Assembly (NCBI GenBank): GCA_938092195.1
Contig: CALKHD010000117.1
Location: 1 to 22,858, forward strand
Direction of reading: 5' to 3'
DNA: 22,858 bases
DNA from: an uncultured Flavobacteriales bacterium
GTDB taxonomy: Bacteria; Bacteroidota; Bacteroidia; Flavobacteriales_D; Sanyastnellaceae
The position numbers were made by a program, and so were the translations under genes. This document shows positions 15,819-22,858 of this stretch, piece after piece (the stretch's first letter is position 1; every line of letters begins with the position of its first letter). The notes under the pieces are model-generated. The model was not told the origin of the DNA, searched no databases, and saw nothing but the letters and a program-made list of their open reading frames with translations.

Positions 15819-16718
15819 TCAAGACCGGACAAGACGAACTGCCCGTTCAGCACCTTGAAGGTCGCTGAGGAGATGGACCTGAGCCCCCTCGAGTTTCCAA
15901 CAATCGGCCACCGATTTCGTGAATTCCGAATGGCATTCAGCCACCATCACTCCAGCCGCTGACAAACAAGTGGGCACCATGGCGAACATGGCCTTGTAGA
16001 AGAGCAAAGGCTCCGACTCGGGGACAAACAAAGCCAAGCCTGGCTCATGGTCCTGAACATGGGGCTCGAGCGTTTCTGATTGGGGGATGTAGGGTGGATT
16101 GGAGACCACTCCATCGAATGGACCCAGATCACGCATGACTTCCAAATTCAAGGCATCCATTTGCTTCCATTCCACCTTCAAATTCAAGCGATCGCCATTG
16201 GCTTGGGCTTGGGCCAATGCCGCCTCCGAAATGTCCACCGCCACGACGTCCCAATGCGGGCGCTCTGCCTTGATCGCCAAGGCCACGCATCCGCTACCTG
16301 TGCCAATGTCCAGCACCCGCTTCCGACTGCGTGGTGCCTCCATCATGTCCATGCCTTCCAAAAACCATTGCACGACCTCCTCGGTCTCGGGTCTGGGAAT
16401 CAAGACATCGCCCGAACAGCCCACACGAAGCCCCCGAAACTCGGTCCACCCCACCACGCGTTGCACAGGCTCTCCCTTGCAAACACGGTTCAGGTTGCCC
16501 TGTAGCGTGGTCAATTCGCCCTCGTCATATCGGCGCTCAACAGCCTCCAAAATGAGTCGGCTTCTGGGGTCCAAATCCGCCATCAGGCGATCGGCAATGG
16601 CCGCGCATTCCCTCTCTTCGGCAAACATGGTGTCGCCGCTGGCTATCAGGGTCTCTTTCACCCACCTTCGCACAGACCGGTCTGTGTTGTCTGCTGGCAA
16701 CGATCGAAGATGGGCCAT
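15819..16718 (-). CDS. prmC: Peptide chain release factor N5-glutamine methyltransferase PrmC (HemK)
   Basis: Methylates the GGQ glutamine of release factors RF1 and RF2 using S-adenosylmethionine, in the cytoplasm. At 299 residues it has normal family length. Visible features are an N-terminal helical substrate-recognition domain (1-90, including KGEPVQRVVGWTEFRGL), the IPRPETE motif at 107-113, the SAM-binding DIGTGSGC at 137-144, an acidic VVAVDIS strand end near 160, and the catalytic NPPYIP at 207-212, diagnostic for N5-glutamine methylation. The ATG at 16718 lies 4 bp after the mgsA stop, supporting translational coupling. prfA, its frequent neighbour in other bacteria, is not adjacent here. 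The assignment is secure. Confidence 0.95.
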   Translation of the reverse strand: MAHLRSLPADNTDRSVRRWVKETLIASGDTMFAEERECAAIADRLMADLDPRSRLILEAVERRYDEGELTTLQGNLNRVCKGEPVQRVVGWTEFRGLRVGCSGDVLIPRPETEEVVQWFLEGMDMMEAPRSRKRVLDIGTGSGCVALAIKAERPHWDVVAVDISEAALAQAQANGDRLNLKVEWKQMDALNLEVMRDLGPFDGVVSNPPYIPQSETLEPHVQDHEPGLALFVPESEPLLFYKAMFAMVPTCLSAAGVMVAECHSEFTKSVADCWKLEGAQVHLLSDLQGAERAVRLVRS

Positions 16719-16722
16719 GGCC

Positions 16723-17085
16723 CTATGCGATGTTTCTGGCGATCAACTCAGCTGTGGCTGGGTTCGTCGCCAAGGGAATGTTGTACACGTCGCACAACCG
16801 AAGCAACATGTTGATGTCCGGTTCGTGCGGATGCTTGCCCATGGGGTCGCGAAAAAAGATCACTCCGGCCACTTCACCTTCGGTGACTTTGGCCGCAATC
16901 TGGGCATCTCCTCCTTTTGGCCCTGAGGCCACAGTCTCCACGTCTATGCCCACTTCGGCCAACCGACTGCCTGTGGTTTGGGTGGCCAAAATGGGAACCT
17001 GGTTGAAGAACTTCTGGAACTGCTTGGCAAAGTTCACCAGTTCTTGCTTCTTGCCATCGTGTGCAATCAGTGCGATGTATTTCAT
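16723..17085 (-). CDS. mgsA: Methylglyoxal synthase
   Basis: Converts dihydroxyacetone phosphate to methylglyoxal and phosphate, a glycolytic bypass that relieves phosphosugar build-up. The 120-residue protein is compact for the family. AHDGKK (8-13) holds the His9 and Lys phosphate site, followed by the QTTGSRL phosphate loop (36-42). SGPKGGDAQI contains Asp60, equivalent to catalytic Asp71 of the E. coli enzyme. FFRDP (Asp80), HPHEPD (His87, Asp90) match E. coli Asp91, His98 and Asp101 with identical spacing (+20, +27, +30). Its ATG overlaps the TGA of the amylase-family gene as ATGA, so translation is probably coupled to a glucan-degrading enzyme that feeds the same pathway. It is cytoplasmic, whereas the amylase is exported. 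Confidence 0.95.
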   Translation of the reverse strand: MKYIALIAHDGKKQELVNFAKQFQKFFNQVPILATQTTGSRLAEVGIDVETVASGPKGGDAQIAAKVTEGEVAGVIFFRDPMGKHPHEPDINMLLRLCDVYNIPLATNPATAELIARNIA

Positions 17086-18509
17086 GCTCCTGCCTTCACA
17101 AACACCTCAAATGACCATGGATCCCAGGTCTCGCGGTCCAGCGACTTGCGGCTGAATGTGGCGCGATACCCCTCCAGTCCTTCAGGCTTAAAGGCCACAG
17201 GCTCGTCGCTCAAATTGATCAACACCCGTACTGAAGACCCTTCTTGTTGGCGCTCGAAATACAACAGGTCTCCCGACTCGGTCAATTGAACAGCAGGGGC
17301 ACCAAACTCACCATTGTGCAAGGCTGAATTCCGGTGGTGAACGTCGTTCAGGATTCGATAAAAAGACAGAGCGCGGTAGTCTCCCCAAGGCACAGTGTCC
17401 TTCTCGAAGAATCGCAGTCGCTTGTCCATTTCGCTCTCTTGCCCTCCATAAATCAGGGGCATTCCGAAGGCCGTTCCGCACAAGACCGCCATGCTCCTGT
17501 GGGCTTCTCCATAGCGCTCTGCAGTGGTGCCATTCCACGAATTCTCATCGTGGTTGGAGGTGAACGTCATGCGATAGGCCGATGATGGAAAGCGTTCAGC
17601 CTCGCGGTTCAGGTATTCCCGAATGTCGTCTGCGTTCTTTTCCCCTTTGACCAGTTCGTTGGTGAGGTGATGAAACTCCCATGCATAGCTGGCATCAAAG
17701 GCCCGGTCATGGTGCTCGGGCTCCTCAGCCTCCGCCAGCATGAAGACCTCGGGCTCCACTTCTTCCAAAGAACGGCGCACCCGATTCCAAAATGCCGTGG
17801 GCACCTTGCCCGCCACATCGCACCGATAGCCATCCAAATTGTGGTCGCGCACCCAGAACAACATGGCCTCTTCCATGGCGTCATACAGACCATTGGCTTC
17901 GCCATTGTCCCAATCGAGCTGCGCCACATCGGTCCAGTCGGTGTTTTCGGGATGCTGCAATTCCCCTTCTGGAGAGCGCAGGTAATACGCGCTGGCCACA
18001 GAGTCCATGGCCCAAACGGCATCAAAGGAGGTGTGATTGGCCACCCAGTCCAAAACGACCTTCATCCCATAGTCATGGGCGTTGGTCACAAAGGCATCCA
18101 AGTCTTCCATGGTTCCGAAATCGGGGTTCAACGCCATGTAATCCTGCACACTGTATGGGCTTCCCAAAGACGAGCTCCCTGGCTCTACAATGCCATGCTC
18201 GCCATTCTCCCCTCCCTTCCTGTTGAGCTCGCCAATGGGATGAATGGGCATGAGCCAAATCACATCCACGCCCAGCTGCTTGATCCGTGCCAAATCCGCT
18301 GTGGCACTCTTCAAATCTCCCTTGGGAGAATGTTGCCGCACATTGAGCTCATAGATCACGGCATTGCGCGACCATTCTGGATGGACCAACACGTCTAAGG
18401 TGTTTTCGGCATTCAATGCGCGAGCGTCTCCGGTCGCTTGATCGGCTGGGGCATCGCCACAGGAACAGAGTCCAACGCCAACGGCGAGGGTCAGTAAAAA
18501 TCGGTTCAT
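17082..18509 (-). CDS. GH13 alpha-amylase-family lipoprotein
   Basis: A 475-residue glycoside hydrolase expected to cleave alpha-1,4-glucans outside the cytoplasm. Residues 1-17 form a lipoprotein signal with lipobox LCSC (Cys17 the likely lipidation site). The (beta/alpha)8 barrel shows all four GH13 regions: VVLDWVANHT (151-160), GYRCDVAG with nucleophile Asp231, MLAEAEE with acid/base Glu260, and TSNHDEN with His320 and Asp321. Region II has Cys at the position next to Asp231, as in many bacterial members. A C-terminal beta-sandwich (about 400-475) carries VRVLINLSDEPV. The short length indicates no extra starch-binding domain. Location is periplasmic or outer-membrane; no surface-export signal is clear. 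It begins 15 bp after parC and overlaps mgsA by 4 bp. Exact specificity (amylase, maltogenic amylase or another glucosidase) cannot be told from sequence alone. Confidence 0.9.
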   Translation of the reverse strand: MNRFLLTLAVGVGLCSCGDAPADQATGDARALNAENTLDVLVHPEWSRNAVIYELNVRQHSPKGDLKSATADLARIKQLGVDVIWLMPIHPIGELNRKGGENGEHGIVEPGSSSLGSPYSVQDYMALNPDFGTMEDLDAFVTNAHDYGMKVVLDWVANHTSFDAVWAMDSVASAYYLRSPEGELQHPENTDWTDVAQLDWDNGEANGLYDAMEEAMLFWVRDHNLDGYRCDVAGKVPTAFWNRVRRSLEEVEPEVFMLAEAEEPEHHDRAFDASYAWEFHHLTNELVKGEKNADDIREYLNREAERFPSSAYRMTFTSNHDENSWNGTTAERYGEAHRSMAVLCGTAFGMPLIYGGQESEMDKRLRFFEKDTVPWGDYRALSFYRILNDVHHRNSALHNGEFGAPAVQLTESGDLLYFERQQEGSSVRVLINLSDEPVAFKPEGLEGYRATFSRKSLDRETWDPWSFEVFVKAGA

Positions 18510-18524
18510 GAAGTAAAATTACCC

Positions 18525-21353
18525 TCAGAAAAGAGTGCTCTGCCCTTCCGAATCATCGGCTTCCAAAGAAGGCTTGGTCGATTTCTCTTCGGTGGCCGGA
18601 TTCTTGGCTTTGACAGGGGCATTGTCATTGGAATCTGAGTCCACCTCGGAAGCGACCACTGACCCCTCTTCAGGGGCTGCTTCGGAATGCGTTGCTTCTG
18701 GCTCTTCCAGTTCCAAATTGGGGTCAGGGGTGTCCTCCATGACCACCTTGGCCCGTGGATCCACAGACAACCTTTTGCCTCGGGCTTTCACACCCTTGAC
18801 CGAAATGAATTCTGCCAAACTGAAACGTTGTTCGCCCAAGTCTTTGGCCTTGCACTTGATGATGGGTGCACCATGGTCGGTGAAGAGAAGCATGGAAGAG
18901 CCTTCCGTTTCACCGATGAAACTCACCGTCTTGCTGGAAGACTCAGCGTTGAACCGCTTCACATAAACGGCCTTTTTCTCTCCGTCTCTGTGCACCACAG
19001 TCAAGGCGCGGTTGGGTCGCCATTTGTCCAAGTGGATCATGTCGTCGGGGAAGTGCACCGACAGCTCTGGCTTGACCAGCTCGTAGGCACCACTTTCCAT
19101 GACCACCAAAATGCGGTCATCGGGCCCAAATGCGCCCAACAATTGTCCTCGCCCCTCACTGTTCAGGCGCTTCACGGAGGCATCAAACCACACCTTACGG
19201 GCGCCAAGGGTGCTCGACCCTGCGCTCTTCAGGTCCACCTTTCCTGTGACCGGATGCTTGGTCACAGTATTGCCTGCTGCTCCCCGTCCCTTGATGGCCA
19301 CCTCTGCGAAATCAACGTCCACCTTGAGGGATTTCAAACGCTGTACCCGACTCAAGTGAACCGTGACCTGCTCGGCTTCGCCATTGGGGTTGGCCGAGAA
19401 CCACAAGGCTTGACTGCCCGGCGAACCTTTGGTCAAGGGATACACCTTGTCGCGCGTCATCGAGGTCACATGGAACCGCTTCACAAACGTTCGGCCACCT
19501 GAACTCTTTTTGCCATCCCTGTAAATCAGATTGTACGTGGTTCGCTCGTCTCCCCTCTTCCACACGCCCACATGAAGGATGTCTTTGCCAAAGAATGCTT
19601 TGGGACTGACCTTGGACACCTGCATGGTCCCGTCTTTTCTGAAGACAATGACGTCGGCGATGTCGGAGCAGTCACAGATGTACTCTCCCTCTCCACGGGG
19701 CATGCCGATGCCCACAAACCCTTCCGCGTAATCTGCATATAGTTTGTGGTTGGCCACAGCCACTTTGGCACTGTCAATGGTCCCAAACGTGGTGAGCACG
19801 GTCTTGCGCTCGCGGCCCTTGCCATACTTCTTTTTGAGCTGGCGGTACCACTCGATGGTGTAATCGGTGAGGTGGGCAAGGTGGTTTTTGACCTCCTCAA
19901 TTTCCACCTCCATGTTGGCAATGCGCTGATCCGCCTTGTCGGAGTCAAACTTGGATATCCGCTTGATTCGAATTTCGGTCAACCGCGTCACATCCTCGTC
20001 TGTGACGGCGCGAATCAAGTGCTTGATGTGGGGCTTTAATCCCTCATGAATGGCATGGAGAATGGCGTCCCAAGTCTCGCACTCTTCGATGTCGCGGTAA
20101 ATCCGCTTTTCGATGAAAATCTTCTCCAACGAGGCAAAATGCCAGGCCTCCTGCAGTTCACCAAGGCGAATTTCCAGCTCCCTTCCAAGCAGCATCCGAG
20201 TGCGATCGGCACTTCGCTTTAAAATGTCTTTGACCCCCAAGAAAACGGGTCTATCGTCCTCAATGACGCAAGCATTGGGGGCGATCCTGACCTCACAATC
20301 CGTAAAGGCAAAGAGCGCATCAATGGTGCGGTCCGGGCTCACGCCATTGGCCAGGTGAATCATCACCTCGACATCATTGGCGGTGTTGTCCTCTACCCGT
20401 TTGACCTTGATCTTTCCTTTGTCATTGGCCTTGAGAATGCTCTCAATCAATGACGTGGTGGTGACTCCATACGGCAACTCCTCCACAACGAGGGTTTTGT
20501 TGTCCTCCTTTCTGAGTTTGGCGCGAACGCGGATGCGACCACCCCGCAAGCCATCGTTGTACTGCTCGCAATCCGCCTCACCTCCGGTCGGAAAATCGGG
20601 CAGCAGCTTGAAGCTTCTGCCTTTGAGAAAGGCCACAGCACCATCAATGAGTTCATTGAAATTGTGCGGGAGCATTTTACAGGCCAGGCCCACTGCAATG
20701 CCTTCCGCACCCTGCTGCAAGAGCAGCGGGAATTTAACCGACAATGTCTCCGGCTCTTGGTTTCGCCCATCATAGGTGGACAACCATTCTGTGGTCTTGG
20801 CGTTGAACAGGGCCTCTTTGGCAAAGGCACTCAATCGCGTCTCAATGTACCTGGGTGCCGCAGCCCGGTCACCGGTCAGGATATTGCCCCAGTTTCCTTG
20901 GCAATCCAAGGCCAATTCGCGTTGACCAATTTGGACCATGGCGTCACCAATGCTGGCGTCACCATGGGGGTGGAACTTCATCGTGTTGCCAATGGCGTTG
21001 GCCACCTTGTGGAATCGCCCATCGTCCATCTCCTTGAGAGAGTGGAGAATTCTGCGCTGCACGGGCTTTAGTCCGTCGTGCAAGTGAGGAACCGCACGTT
21101 CCAATATCACATACGAGGCGTAGTCCAAGAAGTACTCGTTGTACATCCCCTTGATGCGGATGACCTGCTCCATGTCCTCTTCTCCTGCCATGGGCAGGTC
21201 CGAGGGGTCGCCTTCTGCGGACTCCTCCTGAGAAGCGTCCTGGGAGGCGTCCTTGGCAGAATCCTGTGAGGCGTCAGATGGGCCTTCCGAATTCTCTTCA
21301 GGCTTGTGACCGGCGTCCTCCTGCTCTTCGTGGTCGTGGTTCTCCTCCGTCAT
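18525..21353 (-). CDS. parC: DNA topoisomerase IV subunit A
   Basis: The breakage-reunion subunit that decatenates daughter chromosomes together with ParE. At 942 residues it is longer than E. coli ParC, much of the excess being acidic ends. Residues 1-62 are an Asp/Glu/Ser-rich extension with DASQ repeats (21-45). The catalytic domain starts near MEQVIRIKGMYNEYFLDYAS. HPHGDASIGDAMV (128-140) is the quinolone-region helix with Ala where GyrA Ser83 aligns, usual for ParC of this phylum. Tyr169 in AAPRYIETRLS is the DNA-linking tyrosine. A coiled-coil segment follows and then a beta-pinwheel. The last 80 residues are again acidic (NLELEEPEATHSEAAPEE). No GyrA-box QRRGGKG is seen, favouring topoisomerase IV over gyrase. 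Its ATG overlaps the parE TGA by 4 bp. Shorter starts (ATG at 21188 or 21173) are possible and would remove the acidic extension. Confidence 0.93.
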   Translation of the reverse strand: MTEENHDHEEQEDAGHKPEENSEGPSDASQDSAKDASQDASQEESAEGDPSDLPMAGEEDMEQVIRIKGMYNEYFLDYASYVILERAVPHLHDGLKPVQRRILHSLKEMDDGRFHKVANAIGNTMKFHPHGDASIGDAMVQIGQRELALDCQGNWGNILTGDRAAAPRYIETRLSAFAKEALFNAKTTEWLSTYDGRNQEPETLSVKFPLLLQQGAEGIAVGLACKMLPHNFNELIDGAVAFLKGRSFKLLPDFPTGGEADCEQYNDGLRGGRIRVRAKLRKEDNKTLVVEELPYGVTTTSLIESILKANDKGKIKVKRVEDNTANDVEVMIHLANGVSPDRTIDALFAFTDCEVRIAPNACVIEDDRPVFLGVKDILKRSADRTRMLLGRELEIRLGELQEAWHFASLEKIFIEKRIYRDIEECETWDAILHAIHEGLKPHIKHLIRAVTDEDVTRLTEIRIKRISKFDSDKADQRIANMEVEIEEVKNHLAHLTDYTIEWYRQLKKKYGKGRERKTVLTTFGTIDSAKVAVANHKLYADYAEGFVGIGMPRGEGEYICDCSDIADVIVFRKDGTMQVSKVSPKAFFGKDILHVGVWKRGDERTTYNLIYRDGKKSSGGRTFVKRFHVTSMTRDKVYPLTKGSPGSQALWFSANPNGEAEQVTVHLSRVQRLKSLKVDVDFAEVAIKGRGAAGNTVTKHPVTGKVDLKSAGSSTLGARKVWFDASVKRLNSEGRGQLLGAFGPDDRILVVMESGAYELVKPELSVHFPDDMIHLDKWRPNRALTVVHRDGEKKAVYVKRFNAESSSKTVSFIGETEGSSMLLFTDHGAPIIKCKAKDLGEQRFSLAEFISVKGVKARGKRLSVDPRAKVVMEDTPDPNLELEEPEATHSEAAPEEGSVVASEVDSDSNDNAPVKAKNPATEEKSTKPSLEADDSEGQSTLF

Positions 21354-22858
21354 GCTGCTTCCGTGGTTTCCTCCTTCTCAGGTTCAGCGTCGGGGTCCTT
21401 CTCGACCCTCAAATTGTCGATGATGAAGCGCTGGCGGTGGGGCGTGTTTTTGCCCATGAAGAAGGCCAGCATGTCATCGAGCTTCTGCTCTCCCCCCAAA
21501 TCCACGGGGTCCAAGCGGATGTCTTCGCCGATGAAGTGCGAGAATTCGTCAGGACTGATTTCACCGAGCCCCTTGAATCGCGTGATTTCGGGTTTGGGGC
21601 CCAACTCCGCGATGGCAGACAGGCGCTCTTCGTCGGTGTAGCAATAGCGGGTTTTCTTCTTGTTTCGCACCCTAAAGAGTGGCGTTTGCAAGACATACAG
21701 GTGGCCCTTTCGGACCAGGTCTGGGAAGAACTGCAAGAAGAATGTCATCAACAGAATGCGGATGTGCATCCCGTCTACGTCGGCATCGGTTGCTATCACC
21801 ACGTTGTTGTAACGGAGGCCATCCAACCCATCTTCAATGTCGAGTGCGGCTTGGAGCAGATTGAATTCTTCATTCTCGTAAACCACCTTCTTGGTCAGGC
21901 CATAGCAATTGAGCGGCTTTCCCTTCAAGGAGAACACGGCTTGGGTCCCCACATCTCTGGCTTTGGTGATGCTGCCTGAAGCGCTGTCACCCTCCGTGAT
22001 GAACAAGGTGGATTCTTCCGCCCTGTCGTGCTTTTTGGTGAGGTGCACCCGGCAGTCGCGAAGCTTCTTGTTGTGCAGGTTGGCCTTTTTGGCCCTCTCT
22101 CGCGCCAACTTTTTGATTCCGGCCAGATCCTTCCGCTCTTTTTCGCTCTGCATGATCCGCCGGAGCAAAGCATCGGCGGTCTCTGGATTGCGGTGCAGGT
22201 GATTGGCCAGCTCGACCTTCAGGAAATCATAAACAAAAGAGCGGATGCTGGTTCCTCCCGGTCGAATTTCTGAAGACCCCAACTTGGTCTTGGTTTGAGA
22301 TTCAAACACAGGTTCTTGAACGCGCACCGCGATGCCCGCCATGAGTCCCATTCGAATGTCTCCCGGGTCGTATTCTTTTTGATAAAAGTCTCGGACCACC
22401 TTCACATACGCCTCGCGCAAGGCCTTTTGGTGCGTGCCCCCTTGCGTGGTGTATTGGCCATTGACAAAGCTGTAGTGGTCTTCACCGTAAGCTTGGGTGT
22501 GGGTCAATGCGACCTCAATGTCATCTCCCCTCAAGTGAACGATCGGATATCCCGGCTCGGCTGAGAGGTTTTTGGTGATCAAATCCTTGAGACCGTTCTC
22601 ACTGTGGATTTTGTCTCCATTGAAGACCAAGGTGAGCCCGCTGTTCAGGTAAGCATAATTCCAGAGCAACCGCTCCACATGCTCTTTGCGGTATTGGTAG
22701 CCCTTGAACACCGAATCGTCGGGACGGAAATGGGTGCGGGTTCCATTGCGCAGGGAGGTGTCCACCACATCGGCATCTTCCACCAAAACCCCTTGCTCGA
22801 AACGGGCGGCCTTCACGGCACCTTCCCGAAAACTCTCAATTTTGAACTCATTGGACAA
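21350..22858 (-). CDS. parE: DNA topoisomerase IV subunit B, C-terminal part (5' end beyond window)
   Basis: The ATPase subunit paired with ParC. The 502 residues seen lack the start: the frame runs off the window edge at 22858 and the GHKL ATP-binding residues are outside. Numbering here is from the first visible codon. Visible parts are the transducer domain (HTQAYGEDHYSFVNGQYTTQGGTH near 119-143 and the MGLMAGIAVRV strand) and the TOPRIM domain with EGDSASG at 289-295 and DADVDGMHIR at 358-367, which bind the catalytic magnesium. The FKGLGEISPDEF and FFMGKN segments lie near the C-terminus. The TOPRIM-to-end length matches ParE rather than the longer enterobacterial GyrB. It overlaps parC by ATGA, the normal paired arrangement. 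Regulation lies outside the window. Confidence 0.95.
   Translation of the reverse strand: MSNEFKIESFREGAVKAARFEQGVLVEDADVVDTSLRNGTRTHFRPDDSVFKGYQYRKEHVERLLWNYAYLNSGLTLVFNGDKIHSENGLKDLITKNLSAEPGYPIVHLRGDDIEVALTHTQAYGEDHYSFVNGQYTTQGGTHQKALREAYVKVVRDFYQKEYDPGDIRMGLMAGIAVRVQEPVFESQTKTKLGSSEIRPGGTSIRSFVYDFLKVELANHLHRNPETADALLRRIMQSEKERKDLAGIKKLARERAKKANLHNKKLRDCRVHLTKKHDRAEESTLFITEGDSASGSITKARDVGTQAVFSLKGKPLNCYGLTKKVVYENEEFNLLQAALDIEDGLDGLRYNNVVIATDADVDGMHIRILLMTFFLQFFPDLVRKGHLYVLQTPLFRVRNKKKTRYCYTDEERLSAIAELGPKPEITRFKGLGEISPDEFSHFIGEDIRLDPVDLGGEQKLDDMLAFFMGKNTPHRQRFIIDNLRVEKDPDAEPEKEETTEAA

Noticed and set aside
15800..15853. ATG at 15853 as the start of ligA
   Set aside because: It overlaps the prmC C-terminus and adds 18 non-conserved residues; the ATG at 15799 gives the usual LigA start and a 19-bp gap.
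18525..21353. GyrA rather than ParC
   Set aside because: No GyrA-box is visible, the HPHGDASIGDAMV helix is of ParC type, and the gene is overlapped by its parE partner.
1..22858. tRNA genes, insertion sequences, prophage or defence genes
   Set aside because: I found no tRNA-like cloverleaf, transposase, integrase, terminal inverted repeats or defence-system motifs; all sizeable frames are accounted for.

Overview
The window looks like a chromosomal segment of a Bacteroidota bacterium, most likely a Flavobacteriales-type lineage with GC in the mid-50s by eye. The evidence is a TonB-dependent receptor with a CarboxypepD_reg-like N-terminus, a secreted protein ending in the gliding-motility / type IX secretion type B sorting domain, adjacent parE-parC, and a giant Cys/Asp-rich secreted repeat protein of a style common in marine Flavobacteriales. 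No tRNA, rRNA, CRISPR array, IS element or phage gene was recognised. The genus is not determined.

Left part (1-5644, + strand): the end of an unrecognised gene, then a small secreted protein with a carboxypeptidase-like regulatory domain that overlaps a TonB-dependent outer-membrane receptor. A lectin-like adhesin carrying a type B sorting domain follows. These are cell-envelope and uptake functions. A hairpin at 5664-5691 separates this block from the convergent gene on the other strand and can serve both strands as a terminator.

Middle (5720-13696, - strand): one 7,977-bp gene for a 2,658-residue secreted protein built almost wholly from internal repeats. Three copies of an unnamed domain of about 190 residues alternate with arrays of a strict 62-residue Cys/Asp unit (2, 3 and 4 full copies). 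A tandem pair of IPT/TIG-like domains sits between the first array and the second large domain. About 960 residues of CNYD units follow, arranged in two different higher-order periods (about 102 and about 105 residues), and the protein ends in one dockerin-like calcium loop. This is the most unusual object in the window.

Right part (13802-22858, - strand): a tightly packed run transcribed towards the giant gene, in the order parE (5' end outside the window), parC, a GH13 amylase-family lipoprotein, mgsA, prmC, ligA. The spacings are a 4-bp ATGA overlap, 15 bp, a 4-bp ATGA overlap, 4 bp and 19 bp. They suggest one operon joining topoisomerase IV and DNA ligase with release-factor methylation, methylglyoxal synthesis and a surface or periplasmic glucan hydrolase. 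A 99-bp AT-rich gap separates ligA from the giant gene.
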